DNA from: Thiobacillus sp.
GTDB taxonomy: Bacteria; Pseudomonadota; Gammaproteobacteria; Burkholderiales; Thiobacillaceae
NCBI GenBank assembly: GCA_030679915.1
Contig: JAUXRY010000035.1
Coordinates: forward strand, 1 to 47,931
Length of the DNA stretch: 47,931 nt
Direction of reading: 5' to 3'
Shown here: positions 35,627 through 43,851 of the stretch, in pieces
How the letters are laid out: every line of letters starts with the position of its first letter
Position numbering within the stretch: the stretch's first letter is position 1
Translations under genes and position numbers: made by a program
Notes under the pieces: model-generated
The model's input: the letters and a program-made list of their open reading frames with translations, nothing else
The model's database searches: none
Told to the model about the DNA's origin: nothing

Positions 35627-36816
35627 TGACTGCACGGCGGCACTGGCATAAAAAGTTGTCTGGTGTGGCCGAGCTGGTTGCCGGTAACCGGTTGCGGCTG
35701 TTGCAAAGCGGTGCCGAATTCTTTCCTGCGCTGATCGCGGCAATCGATGCTGCGCAATCAGAAATTCATCTCGAAACCTATATCTTCAATGCCGATTCCA
35801 GCGCCGAAGCCGTGCGCGACGCCCTGATCCGCGCCGCGCAGCGCCAGGTGCAGGTCAGGGTTTTGGTCGATGGCGTCGGCTCGCACACGTTACCCGCTGG
35901 ATGGCGGAAGATCCTGGAAGGCGGCGGTGTCAGCTTATTGGTTTACCGCCCATTGGTCATGGGCTGGCTGGCCAACCCGCGCAGTTTGCGGCGCTTGCAT
36001 CGCAAGCTAGCGGTGATCGATGCGCGTATTGCCTTCGTCGGCGGGATGAATCTTATGGATGATTTTGAACCCGTTCGTTTCGATGCCCCGCGGCTTGATT
36101 TCAGCGTCGAAGTGCAAGGCCCGCTACTGGATTCGATCCATCAAAACATGTGCCGTCTGTGGCGGCTGGTGGCCTTGTCGCAGTTGCAACCGGGCGAATA
36201 CAAGACTGCGGTCAAACCTGCCTGGCCTACCGACGGGCACGTCCGCGCGGCTTTTGTGGTGCGCGACAATTTTGCGCATCGTCGCGATATCGAACGGAAT
36301 TACCTGGTCGCACTGGCGCGGGCACGCAAGGAAATCGTGATTGCCAGTGCCTATTTCCTGCCGGGCCGGCGCTTTCGCAAGTTGCTCAAAAAAGCCGCCG
36401 AACGGGGCGTGCAGGTCAAACTATTGGTGCAGGGGCGAACCGACCATCCTTTATTTCAGGCAGCCACGCGCGCGCTGTATCGTGATCTGCTCGCCGATGG
36501 GGTGAAGGTCTACGAATATCAGGCGAGCGAACTGCACGCCAAGGTCGCAGTCGTTGACGGCCACTGGGCCACTGTGGGTTCCAGCAACATCGACCCGTTC
36601 AGCCTGTTGCTGGCGCGCGAAGCCAATATCATCATTGATGACCAAGCGTTTGGTCGCGACTTGCAACAACGCTTGTCCCAAGCCATGAGCCAGTCATTGG
36701 AACTGGACCCCGCCGAATGGCAGCGCCGCGCCTGGCCGCATCGCATGCTGTCCTGGCTGGCTTACGGCGGCGTGCGCTGGATCGTGGGGTTGGTGGGGGG
36801 CGGGCGCTGGGTGTGA
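35626..36816 (+). CDS. clsB: Cardiolipin synthase B (phospholipase D superfamily)
   Basis: This 396-aa enzyme belongs to the ClsB group, which makes cardiolipin by phosphatidyl transfer. Two HKD motifs are present: LHRKLAVID (His125, Lys127, Asp132) with FVGGMNL, and LHAKVAVVD (His304, Lys306, Asp311) with VGSSNIDPFS. It lacks the two N-terminal membrane helices of ClsA, consistent with ClsB. The start shares TGATG with the EEP gene. It ends the aspS cluster and is convergent with the UPF0178 gene. Confidence 0.93.
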   Translation: MTARRHWHKKLSGVAELVAGNRLRLLQSGAEFFPALIAAIDAAQSEIHLETYIFNADSSAEAVRDALIRAAQRQVQVRVLVDGVGSHTLPAGWRKILEGGGVSLLVYRPLVMGWLANPRSLRRLHRKLAVIDARIAFVGGMNLMDDFEPVRFDAPRLDFSVEVQGPLLDSIHQNMCRLWRLVALSQLQPGEYKTAVKPAWPTDGHVRAAFVVRDNFAHRRDIERNYLVALARARKEIVIASAYFLPGRRFRKLLKKAAERGVQVKLLVQGRTDHPLFQAATRALYRDLLADGVKVYEYQASELHAKVAVVDGHWATVGSSNIDPFSLLLAREANIIIDDQAFGRDLQQRLSQAMSQSLELDPAEWQRRAWPHRMLSWLAYGGVRWIVGLVGGGRWV

Positions 36817-36844
36817 GTGCGTGATAGCGTTGGCCCATCCGGAG

Positions 36845-37294
36845 TTAATGGGCGCGTCGCGCCAGCAGCCGATCAAGCTGCCGGGCAAAAGCCTGCCGAT
36901 CCGCCTGCGAGAAAGTGGCCGGCCCTGACGTCTCCACCCCGGCACCACGCAGCTCTTCCAGTAAATCGCGCACGGCCAGCCGTTCCCGAATATTCTCGGT
37001 GCTGTACAGCTCGCCGCGCGGATTGAGCACGATCACGCTTTTCTCTACCAGCGTCGCCGCCAGCGGAATGTCCGCCGTTATCACCAGATCGCCCGCCACC
37101 GCCACCTGCACAATGTGCCGATCGGCCACATCAAACCCCATCGGAACCTGCAACGCGCGAATATAAGGCGAGGGCGGCACCCGCAGCAGCCGGTTGGCCA
37201 CCAACGTCAGCGGCAACTTCACCCGCTCCGCCACCCGAAACAGAATCTCCTTGATTGCCACCGGGCAGGCATCGGCATCGACCCATATCTGCAT
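36845..37294 (-). CDS. UPF0178 family protein (YaiI/YqxD-like)
   Basis: This 149-aa protein starts [20 protein letters not shown], the hallmark of the UPF0178 family, and has [20 protein letters not shown] and [12 protein letters not shown]. The conserved aspartates resemble a PIN/NYN-type nuclease fold, but activity is not established. It starts 5 bases after the stop of the zinc peptidase gene upstream and is probably co-transcribed with it. A short GCCCAT/ATGGGC stem spans its stop codon. Confidence 0.9.
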   Translation of the reverse strand: MQIWVDADACPVAIKEILFRVAERVKLPLTLVANRLLRVPPSPYIRALQVPMGFDVADRHIVQVAVAGDLVITADIPLAATLVEKSVIVLNPRGELYSTENIRERLAVRDLLEELRGAGVETSGPATFSQADRQAFARQLDRLLARRAH

Positions 37295-37299
37295 CGGAT

Positions 37300-38154
37300 T
37301 TACAGCCGTGTCTCTTTAAAGGTGTCGCACTGGCCGGGTTCGCCGCTTTGCATGCCGCGGCTGAACCAGCGCATCCGTTGTTCCGACGAGCCGTGGGTAA
37401 ACGATTCCGGCACCACATAGCCACGCGCCTTTTTCTGCAGGCGGTCGTCGCCCACCCCGGCGGCGGCCGCCAGCGCTTCTTCGGTATCGCCGGGTTCCAG
37501 AATCTGCCGCGCCTGGTTGGCGTGGTGCGTCCACACCCCGGCAAAACAATCTGCCTGTAGCTCCATCCGCACCTGCAGCGCGTTGCCCTCGGCTTCGCCG
37601 GCACGCTGGCGTGCAGCGTTCACCTGTTTCGATACGCCCAGCAAAGTCTGTACGTGGTGGCCCACCTCATGCGCCACCACATAGGCCTGCGCAAAGTCAC
37701 CCGGTGCGTCGTGGCGCTTTGCCAGATCGTTAAAAAAACTCATATCCAGATACAGCTTCTGGTCGCCCGGACAATAAAACGGCCCCATCGCCGCCTCGGC
37801 AAACCCGCATGCCGATTGCACAGAACCCGAAAACAACACCAGCTTGGGTTGTGTGTAGGCCTGCCCCGAACCCCGGAATAGCGCGCCCCACACATCCTCG
37901 GTGTCGGCCAGCACCACCGACATGAATTCCTTCAAACGTTCTTCTTCCGGAGTGAACGCGGTTTGCTGTTCGGTTTGCGCCGGCGCCAGATTGTCCACCT
38001 GATTCAGCACCACCGACGGGTCCACCCCGAAATACAGTGCCACCAGCGTCAGCACAATCGCGCCGATGCCACCGCCGGCCAGACCTGTCTTGCCGACGCG
38101 CATGCCACGACGGTCTTCGATGTTGTCACTGCGACGTCCTCGTTCCCAGCGCAT
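37300..38154 (-). CDS. Neutral zinc metallopeptidase, YpfJ-like
   Basis: This 284-aa protein matches the zinc peptidase family of E. coli YpfJ. It starts [17 protein letters not shown], has one membrane segment at about residues 24-43 ([19 protein letters not shown]), and a peptidase domain outside. The zinc motif is [11 protein letters not shown] (His162, Glu163, His166). A later [20 protein letters not shown] is typical. The ATG at 38154 has GAGGAG 6 bases upstream; a longer open frame of 102 codons upstream runs through the divergent intergenic region and is rejected. Substrate unknown. Confidence 0.92.
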   Translation of the reverse strand: MRWERGRRSDNIEDRRGMRVGKTGLAGGGIGAIVLTLVALYFGVDPSVVLNQVDNLAPAQTEQQTAFTPEEERLKEFMSVVLADTEDVWGALFRGSGQAYTQPKLVLFSGSVQSACGFAEAAMGPFYCPGDQKLYLDMSFFNDLAKRHDAPGDFAQAYVVAHEVGHHVQTLLGVSKQVNAARQRAGEAEGNALQVRMELQADCFAGVWTHHANQARQILEPGDTEEALAAAAGVGDDRLQKKARGYVVPESFTHGSSEQRMRWFSRGMQSGEPGQCDTFKETRL

Positions 38155-38376
38155 GGTGTCTCCTCGGTATTTAAATACGTAAATCCAGAGTGTGTGATGG
38201 TAAATCCAAACCGTTGGCAGGGGTGTCAGACAAAACCTCGAACTGGAACACCAGAGCCTTGGTGGCCGGGCTTTACAGGCCATTGGTCTCTCCTGTTGTA
38301 GCGGGGTCTGGGTGTGGTGTGGGTGCAACAAAACAACACTTTCAGCGCCATGATGCAGAAAAAACAACAGCTTTTC

Positions 38377-38404
38377 TTGCCGCACAGCCCGCAGTCTGGA
38401 TAAT
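38377..38404 (+). promoter_or_regulatory. Candidate porin promoter
   Basis: TTGCCG and GATAAT are separated by 16 bases, about 85 bases before the porin ATG. This lies in the only gap above 300 bases (38155-38488, between the divergent peptidase and porin genes). The rest of that gap shows A-rich CAACAAAACAACA stretches and no gene. Confidence 0.5.
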
Positions 38405-38420
38405 CGATCACGTCCACCCA

Positions 38421-38453
38421 ACACAACAATGTGTAGGACAGCTCTGCAGAGCT
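38421..38453 (+). promoter_or_regulatory. Two hairpins in the porin mRNA leader
   Basis: ACACA-ACAA-TGTGT (38421-38434) and the perfect palindrome AGCTCTGCAGAGCT (38440-38453) lie between the candidate promoter and the ribosome binding site AAGGAG. Porin leaders are common targets of small RNAs and stability control; that use here is inference. Confidence 0.4.
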
Positions 38454-38488
38454 TGAACAAGCTTTTATTTCAATCCAAGGAGATATAG

Positions 38489-39556
38489 ATGAACAAAATT
38501 CTGGCAATCGCGATCGCTACCGCCTTCGCAGCCCCCGCATTCGCAGCAACCTCCAACGTAGACATCTACGGCAACCTGCACATGTCCGTCGATTATCTGG
38601 ACAACGGCAATGACAGCGGCACCAACGTTTCCAGCAATGCTTCCAGCATTGGCTTCAAGGGCAGCGAAGATCTGGGTGGCGGTCTGAACGCAATCTGGCA
38701 GGTCGAGACGCTAATTAATGCTGATGCAGGCTCCACTGGTGGTGCCTTTAGCACGCAGCGTGACACTTTCGTCGGCCTGAAAGGTGGATTTGGTACGTTT
38801 CGTCTGGGTTTCTTCGACACCCCGACCAAGCAGCTGTCACGCAAGCTAGACCTGTTCAACAACAAGGTTGGCGACACACGTAACGTGCTGCGCGGCAATG
38901 GCACCACTGGTAGTGGTTCCGCTTGGGAAGAGCGTTTCGCCAACGGCGTCCGCTACGACACCCCGTCGTTCGGTGGTTTTACCGCTAACGTGCATTACTC
39001 GACCAACGTCGATTCTACCGCTGCCACCGTGACCAACAACAACGACGCATACAGCGTTGGCGCAAACTACGAAAACGGCCCGCTGTTTGTTGGCGCAACC
39101 TACCAGGTCAACAATCTGGCAACTCCTGCCATTCCCCCCGTCGGCTTTACCGGCGACGAAACCAACATGCGTCTGGGTGCTGGCTTCAACATGGGCGACC
39201 TGAAACTGGTTGCGCTGTATTCCAAGTCCGAAGACCAGCGCGGTTCGAACGGTGCTGACCGTGACGTGTGGGGCGTGGGTGCTGGCTACAAGCTCGGCAA
39301 CGGCGAAATCAAGGCTCAGTACTACAAGGCTAGCGACGAAGACGGTTCTGTTGCTTCGACCGGCGCCAAGATGTACTCAGTCGGCTATGACTACAACCTG
39401 AGCAAGCGTACGCAGGCTTATGTTGCTTATTCCAAGACCAAGAACGACACCGGTGCAGCCTTCTCTTCAATGGGCGGCGGTCATGGTGACAATTTGGCCA
39501 TTGCTGCAGGCCAAGATCCTAGTGCTTTCTCGTTGGGCATGATCCACAAGTTCTAA
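38489..39556 (+). CDS. Outer-membrane porin (Gram-negative porin family)
   Basis: This 355-aa protein is a general trimeric porin of the betaproteobacterial type. The signal peptide MNKILAIAIATAFAAPAFAA is followed by SNVDIYGNLHMSVDYLDNG and GSEDLGGGLNAIWQVET, then FSTQRDTFVGLKGGFGTFRL, which are standard for the family. The barrel ends with a C-terminal phenylalanine (MIHKF), needed for outer-membrane insertion. AAGGAGATATAG precedes the ATG. A strong terminator follows. Ion preference cannot be told. Confidence 0.95.
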   Translation: MNKILAIAIATAFAAPAFAATSNVDIYGNLHMSVDYLDNGNDSGTNVSSNASSIGFKGSEDLGGGLNAIWQVETLINADAGSTGGAFSTQRDTFVGLKGGFGTFRLGFFDTPTKQLSRKLDLFNNKVGDTRNVLRGNGTTGSGSAWEERFANGVRYDTPSFGGFTANVHYSTNVDSTAATVTNNNDAYSVGANYENGPLFVGATYQVNNLATPAIPPVGFTGDETNMRLGAGFNMGDLKLVALYSKSEDQRGSNGADRDVWGVGAGYKLGNGEIKAQYYKASDEDGSVASTGAKMYSVGYDYNLSKRTQAYVAYSKTKNDTGAAFSSMGGGHGDNLAIAAGQDPSAFSLGMIHKF

Positions 39557-39588
39557 TTTGGCATCCGCTAAGTTACAACGCGTGATTT

Positions 39589-39619
39589 AAAACGGGCACC
39601 TTCGGGTGCCCGTTTTTTT
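39589..39619 (+). terminator. Rho-independent terminator after the porin gene
   Basis: AAAACGGGCACC and GGTGCCCGTTTT form a 12-bp stem closed by a TTCG tetraloop and followed by more T residues. It is 33 bases after the porin stop. Confidence 0.93.
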
Positions 39620-39737
39620 CGTCTGGGGCCGCAGCCATTTTGTGATGAGGCTACCAATCAAATAGGCAAGTGGATTGCTGGCGGCAGGAAAACAGTGTCA
39701 CACTCCGGCTTTCCCCTCATTCTGAAAAGATCCCACC

Positions 39738-39887
39738 ATGACTTTAAGCCTGACCCCGCTGATTTCGCTGATTGCCGGCATCCTTATTCTGGTGATGCCA
39801 CGGTTGTTGAACTATATCGTCGCGCTGTATTTGATTGTGATCGGCCTGATAGGCCTGTTCGGTGCTGGCGGAATCAATCTACGCTGA
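39738..39887 (+). CDS. DUF3096 family small membrane protein
   Basis: This 49-codon gene encodes MTLSLTPLISLIAGILILVM followed by PRLLNYIVALYLIVIGLIGL and a short tail ending GGINLR. The pattern of two hydrophobic segments separated by PRLLNYIVA is that of DUF3096, a family of tiny inner-membrane proteins of unknown role. A recognisable conserved sequence, and flanking terminators on both sides, make it a real single-gene unit. The ribosome binding site is weak (GAAAAGA). Confidence 0.85.
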   Translation: MTLSLTPLISLIAGILILVMPRLLNYIVALYLIVIGLIGLFGAGGINLR

Positions 39888-39934
39888 ACCGGAGTTATCA
39901 GCACCGCTTTTGATTGTCTGGCGGGCGCAACCTG

Positions 39935-39962
39935 AAAACGGCAGCTTCGGCTGCCGTTTTTT
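39935..39962. terminator. Bidirectional terminator between DUF3096 and OsmC-family genes
   Basis: AAAACGGCAGC and GCTGCCGTTTT form an 11-bp stem around TTCG, with T runs on either strand. It serves the DUF3096 gene from the left and the convergent OsmC-family gene (stop at 39973) from the right. Confidence 0.9.
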
Positions 39963-39972
39963 AGAGGATGAC

Positions 39973-40389
39973 TCAGTCAGGCACGATTTCGAAGTCGTGG
40001 GTAATGACGGCTGACTTGCCTAACATGATAGAAGCCGAACAGTATTTGTCGGCGGACAGATGCACCGCCTGTTCAACCCGTTTGCGGTCAAGTTCTTTGC
40101 CAGTGACAGTGAAGTGGACGTGAATTTTGGTGAATACCTTGGGGTCTGTATCAGCGCGCTCGGCGTTGATGTCAGCAACGCAGTCGGTGACCTGCTGACG
40201 GCTTTTGCGAAGGATGTGGACGACATCGAACGCGGAGCAGCCACCCAGCCCCAGCAACAGCATTTCCATCGGGCGTACGCCCAGGTTCTTGCCACCAGAT
40301 TCGGGCGCGCCGTCCATGACGACGCTATGGCCGGATTCACTCTGGCCGACAAAACTGACGCCTTCGATGAGTTTGACGCGGGCTTTCAT
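39973..40389 (-). CDS. OsmC/Ohr-family protein, YhfA-like
   Basis: This 138-aa protein belongs to the OsmC superfamily of thiol peroxidases. The two characteristic cysteines are Cys51 in LLLGLGGCSAFDVVHIL and Cys117 in LSADKYCSASIML. The remainder (MKARVKLIEGVSFVGQSESG, VRPMEMLLLGLG) is closest to YhfA, whose substrate is not known. It is downstream of the ElyC/YdcF-like gene, separated by 9 bases, and likely co-transcribed. Confidence 0.9.
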   Translation of the reverse strand: MKARVKLIEGVSFVGQSESGHSVVMDGAPESGGKNLGVRPMEMLLLGLGGCSAFDVVHILRKSRQQVTDCVADINAERADTDPKVFTKIHVHFTVTGKELDRKRVEQAVHLSADKYCSASIMLGKSAVITHDFEIVPD

Positions 40390-40398
40390 GGTTTTCCT

Positions 40399-41160
40399 TC
40401 AGGCAAGAATGGTGCGGAGTTTGTACCATAAAATCCCCAACCATTCGTGCAGGGCATACGTGCTGTCGCGCAGTCCGGAAGGGGTGGGCAAGAGATCGCG
40501 TATGGAATCCAGGCGGATGCTGGAAAACTGGGTGCCGGCCGGGATGACGCTGAGTCCGCTTGATTCAAACAGCGGTGCGGCACGCCGCAGGTGCCAGGCG
40601 TGGGTGACGAGCAGAATACGGTGAACCCCGGCGTCTTTGAGCAGGGGCGCAGATAGCCGGGCATTGTCCCAGGTGGTGAGCGAAGCGTCCTCCACCCAAT
40701 GCGGAGAAAAGCCATATTCGCTTTGCAGAACATGCGCCATGATGCTGCCTTCCCCGTGGCTGCCACCGTCGGGTTTGCCGCCGCTGACCAGGACGGGTAA
40801 GCCGCTGGCGCGGTGGAGGTAGGCCGCATAGCGCAGGCGTTCAAGGCTGGTGCCATTGAGGGTGTCGCCACCATATTCGCTGGCTGCTTTGCGCCGCCCG
40901 CCGCCGATCACGACAATGGCATCTGCGTCACCGAGTGTATCGAGGCTGACTGGCGTGCTGATTTCCAGGGATTTTTGCAACAGGCCGCCGATCCAGGGCG
41001 TGGAGAGGGCATACAGTGCAGAAGTAGAGAGCAGAATGAGCGACATGGAAAGGTGGGGTCGACGACGGTGGAGCCACAGCCCGGCAGTCAGCAAAATGAC
41101 AAGGGACAACGGCGGCAACAGGGCGGCAGAAATAAGCGTGGTGGCTAACAATGCTGACAT
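40399..41160 (-). CDS. ElyC/SanA/YdcF family protein (DUF218)
   Basis: This 253-aa protein has two N-terminal membrane helices (about 8-32 and 37-58) and a periplasmic DUF218 domain. Motifs are ADAIVVIGGGRRKAASEYGG, ERLRYAAYLHRASGLPVLVS, EDASLTTWDNARLSAPLLK and ILLVTHAWHLRRAAPLFE. The two-helix layout is that of ElyC (YcbC), which affects envelope and lipid-carrier metabolism in E. coli; YdcF and SanA are relatives. The exact activity is unknown. It is divergent from rplM. Confidence 0.88.
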   Translation of the reverse strand: MSALLATTLISAALLPPLSLVILLTAGLWLHRRRPHLSMSLILLSTSALYALSTPWIGGLLQKSLEISTPVSLDTLGDADAIVVIGGGRRKAASEYGGDTLNGTSLERLRYAAYLHRASGLPVLVSGGKPDGGSHGEGSIMAHVLQSEYGFSPHWVEDASLTTWDNARLSAPLLKDAGVHRILLVTHAWHLRRAAPLFESSGLSVIPAGTQFSSIRLDSIRDLLPTPSGLRDSTYALHEWLGILWYKLRTILA

Positions 41161-41205
41161 GGCAAAAATTGTAAGCCAATACGGGCGGGTATTTGCATTC
41201 AGTGT

Positions 41206-41235
41206 TTGACTTTGCCCGGGGTCGGAAGGTAAACT
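41206..41235 (+). promoter_or_regulatory. Promoter of rplM-rpsI
   Basis: TTGACT (41206-41211) and TAAACT (41230-41235) are 18 bases apart, with transcription expected near 41242 and a leader of about 35 nt. The -35 is 5 of 6 to consensus. Confidence 0.6.
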
Positions 41236-41276
41236 GCTCGGCTTTCCGAGATTGTCCTCTGTGTAGAGGTTAGGTC

Positions 41277-41711
41277 ATGAAAACCTTTTCCGCAAAATCC
41301 CATGAAGTACAACGCGACTGGTTCGTGGTTGATGCTGATAACAAAGTGCTGGGTCGCCTGGCTTCCGAGATTGCACGCCGCCTGCGCGGCAAGCATAAGC
41401 CGGAATTCACGCCCCACGTCGACACCGGCGATTACATCGTCGTAGTCAACGCGGGCAAGTTGCGCGTCACCGGCAACAAAGAAACCGACAAAGTCTATTA
41501 TCGCCACACCGGTTACCCGGGCGGCATTTACGAAACGACTTTTGGCAAGATGCAGGAGCGTTTCCCAGGTCGTGCGCTGGAAAAAGCAGTCAAGGGCATG
41601 CTGCCCAAAGGCCCGCTTGGCTACGCCATGATCAAGAAAATGAAAATCTATGCAGGCGCGGACCATCCGCACGAGGCGCAACAGCCTCAGCCGCTGGAAG
41701 TTAATGCTTAA
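41277..41711 (+). CDS. rplM: 50S ribosomal protein L13
   Basis: L13 (144 aa) is an early 50S assembly protein. [40 protein letters not shown] and [15 protein letters not shown] are diagnostic, as is [20 protein letters not shown]. It pairs with rpsI, 15 bases downstream, as in nearly all bacteria. In E. coli L13 represses this operon at the mRNA leader. Confidence 0.98.
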   Translation: MKTFSAKSHEVQRDWFVVDADNKVLGRLASEIARRLRGKHKPEFTPHVDTGDYIVVVNAGKLRVTGNKETDKVYYRHTGYPGGIYETTFGKMQERFPGRALEKAVKGMLPKGPLGYAMIKKMKIYAGADHPHEAQQPQPLEVNA

Positions 41712-41726
41712 ATTTAAGGCCATAAC

Positions 41727-42119
41727 ATGATCGGTAATTACAACGACGGTACGGGGCGTCGCAAATCATCGGTTGCCCGTGTGTTCCTCAAGGCAGGCAG
41801 CGGCAAGATCGTTGTTAACGACAAGCCTGTGGACGAATATTTTTCCCGCGAAACCGGCCGTATGATCGTGCGCCAGCCGCTCGTGCTGACCGAGAACCTC
41901 GACAAGTTCGACATCATGGTCAACGTGGCGGGCGGTGGCGAATCGGGTCAAGCCGGTGCAGTGCGCCATGGCATTACCCGTGCGCTGATCGAACTCGACG
42001 TCACGATGAAGCCCACGCTTAAAGCGGCGGGTCTGGTCACTCGTGATGCACGTGAAGTCGAACGTAAGAAAGTCGGCTTCCACAAGGCACGTCGTCGGAA
42101 GCAGTTCTCCAAGCGTTGA
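41727..42119 (+). CDS. rpsI: 30S ribosomal protein S9
   Basis: S9 (130 aa) reaches the P site with its C-terminal tail. [40 protein letters not shown] and the basic end [14 protein letters not shown] are diagnostic; the terminal Ser-Lys-Arg that contacts P-site tRNA is intact. It ends the two-gene operon before a strong terminator. Confidence 0.98.
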   Translation: MIGNYNDGTGRRKSSVARVFLKAGSGKIVVNDKPVDEYFSRETGRMIVRQPLVLTENLDKFDIMVNVAGGGESGQAGAVRHGITRALIELDVTMKPTLKAAGLVTRDAREVERKKVGFHKARRRKQFSKR

Positions 42120-42143
42120 TCGTATTGGTCAGCCGCTTGTTGC

Positions 42144-42177
42144 AAAAAAGCCGTCCGTTATTGGGCGGTTTTTTTTT
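42144..42177 (+). terminator. Rho-independent terminator after rpsI
   Basis: AAAAAAGCCGTCC pairs with GGGCGGTTTTTT (two G-U pairs) around GTTATT and is followed by a run of T residues. It lies 25 bases after the rpsI stop. Confidence 0.88.
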
Positions 42178-42203
42178 GCCTGTCATGGCGTGTGTTTTAC
42201 AAT
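42176..42203 (+). promoter_or_regulatory. Candidate argC promoter
   Basis: TTGCCT (42176-42181) and TACAAT (42198-42203) are 16 bases apart, just after the rpsI terminator and 29 bases before the argC ATG. No ARG-box-like palindrome was recognised. Confidence 0.5.
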
Positions 42204-42232
42204 AAGCTTCATTCTCCGTAGGGAATCACAGC

Positions 42233-43261
42233 ATGATTAAAGTCGGAATAGTGGGCGGCACTGGATACACCGGGGTCGAATTGCTGCGCCTGCTGGCGCA
42301 TCATCCACAGGTGGAACTCAAAGCCATTACCTCGCGCAAGGAAGCCGGCATGCCGGTGGCCGAGATGTTTCCTAATTTGCGCGGACACGTCGAACTGGCA
42401 TTCTCCACGCCGGAAGAAGCCGGGCTGGAACACTGCGATGTGGTGTTCTTTGCTACCCCTAACGGGGTGGCGATGCAGCAGACCCGTGCTTTATTGGACG
42501 CCGGCGTCAAGGTGATCGATCTGGCGGCGGATTTCCGCATCAAGGACGTGGCAGTGTGGGAGCAGTGGTACAAGATGGAACATGCGTGCCCCGATCTGGT
42601 GGCCGAGGCGGTGTATGGCCTGCCTGAAATCAACCGGGCGGCGATCAAGGGCGCACGCTTGATCGCTAACCCCGGCTGTTATCCTACTGCCGTGCAATTG
42701 GGATTCCTGCCGTTACTGGAATCCGGCGCGGTTGAGGCGGATTTTCTGGTTGCGGACGCGAAATCGGGTGTTTCAGGCGGCGGACGTAAACCCGAAACCC
42801 ATATTCTGTTTGCCGAAGCGGCGGATAATTTCAAAGCCTATGCGGTCGGTGGTCATCGGCACTGGCCGGAGATTAAGCAGGGACTGGAGATTTTTGCGGG
42901 CAAGCCGGTGGGCTTTACCTTCGTGCCGCATCTGACACCGCTGATACGCGGCATCCACGCTACACTTTATGCCAAGATCAGTGCGGACATCGACCTGCAA
43001 AGCCTGTTTGAGAAGCGCTATGCGGGTGAAGCCTTTGTGGACGTGATGCCCGCAGGCGCCCATCCCGAAACCCGCTCGGTTCGCGGAGCGAACATGTGTC
43101 GCATTGCCGTCCATCGCCCTCAGGGCGGGGATACCGTGGTGGTATTGTCAGTGATCGATAATCTGGTCAAGGGCGCGGCGGGGCAAGCTGTGCAGAACAT
43201 GAATATCTTGTTTGACTTGCCCGAAGACACTGCACTGACCCATGTGGGAATGCTGCCTTAA
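42233..43261 (+). CDS. argC: N-acetyl-gamma-glutamyl-phosphate reductase
   Basis: ArgC (342 aa) makes N-acetylglutamate semialdehyde in arginine synthesis using NADPH. The nucleotide-binding GGTGYTG is at residues 8-14. The catalytic cysteine is Cys149 in ANPGCYPTA. Other conserved parts are [13 protein letters not shown] and [18 protein letters not shown]. It is the long bacterial type I form. It stands alone, with erpA 147 bases downstream under its own promoter. Confidence 0.97.
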   Translation: MIKVGIVGGTGYTGVELLRLLAHHPQVELKAITSRKEAGMPVAEMFPNLRGHVELAFSTPEEAGLEHCDVVFFATPNGVAMQQTRALLDAGVKVIDLAADFRIKDVAVWEQWYKMEHACPDLVAEAVYGLPEINRAAIKGARLIANPGCYPTAVQLGFLPLLESGAVEADFLVADAKSGVSGGGRKPETHILFAEAADNFKAYAVGGHRHWPEIKQGLEIFAGKPVGFTFVPHLTPLIRGIHATLYAKISADIDLQSLFEKRYAGEAFVDVMPAGAHPETRSVRGANMCRIAVHRPQGGDTVVVLSVIDNLVKGAAGQAVQNMNILFDLPEDTALTHVGMLP

Positions 43262-43351
43262 AGGGGACTCCGATCGACTGCGTGCGGAGGCACGTGTGGA
43301 ATCGTATGCCTTGATCAGGGGGGAACTCCGGGACTGAAATAGGGTCTTTGC

Positions 43352-43379
43352 TTGACGTGGAACGGGTGATGCGGATAAT
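43352..43379 (+). promoter_or_regulatory. Promoter of erpA
   Basis: TTGACG (43352-43357) and GATAAT (43374-43379) are separated by 16 bases, each 5 of 6 to consensus. A transcript would start about 20 bases before the erpA ATG at 43409. I see no clear IscR type 1 or 2 site. Confidence 0.7.
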
Positions 43380-43408
43380 TACCTCACGAATTATTAAGGA
43401 GCAGCATT

Positions 43409-43759
43409 ATGAACGCAGCAACCGAAATGGAAGTCCCGTTGATCTTCACCGATAGCGCGGCAAGCAAAGTAAAAAGTCTGATTGATGAGGAAGGTAATCC
43501 CGACCTGAAACTGCGCGTGTTTGTATCGGGCGGCGGCTGTTCCGGTTTTCAGTACGGCTTTACCTTTGATGAAACGCAAAATGCCGACGACACTGTAATG
43601 GTGAAGAACGGCGTGAGCCTGCTGGTTGATTCGATGAGCTTCCAGTATCTGGTTGGCGCTGAGATCGATTATTCCGAAGGCCTGGAAGGCGCACAGTTCG
43701 TGATCAAGAACCCGAATGCGACCACGACTTGTGGTTGTGGCTCTTCGTTCTCGGCATAA
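43409..43759 (+). CDS. erpA: Iron-sulfur cluster insertion protein ErpA
   Basis: ErpA (116 aa) is an A-type carrier that passes Fe-S clusters to apoproteins. The three cluster-binding cysteines are present: Cys44 in [13 protein letters not shown], and Cys108 and Cys110 in [18 protein letters not shown]-like [13 protein letters not shown] and [16 protein letters not shown] are family features. AAGGAG stands 8 bases before the ATG. It is convergent with anmK across a shared terminator. Confidence 0.96.
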   Translation: MNAATEMEVPLIFTDSAASKVKSLIDEEGNPDLKLRVFVSGGGCSGFQYGFTFDETQNADDTVMVKNGVSLLVDSMSFQYLVGAEIDYSEGLEGAQFVIKNPNATTTCGCGSSFSA

Positions 43760-43771
43760 GCGTTCGCCAGA

Positions 43772-43809
43772 CACATCAAAAAAGCGGCTTCGGCCGCTTT
43801 TTTGATGTG
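43772..43809. terminator. Bidirectional terminator between erpA and anmK
   Basis: A 17-bp stem, CACATCAAAAAAGCGGC with its complement, is closed by TTCG and contains six-base A and T runs in the arms. It can stop transcripts from either side: erpA ends at 43759 and anmK at 43852. Confidence 0.92.
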
Positions 43810-43851
43810 GGTAACCGTGGCATCGATCCGGTTTTTGGGTCGGCCTGGGGC

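Noticed and set aside
38155..38460. 102-codon N-terminal extension of the zinc peptidase
   Set aside because: The family start [11 protein letters not shown] with a good GAGGAG site is at 38154, and the extension overlies the porin promoter region with low-complexity sequence.
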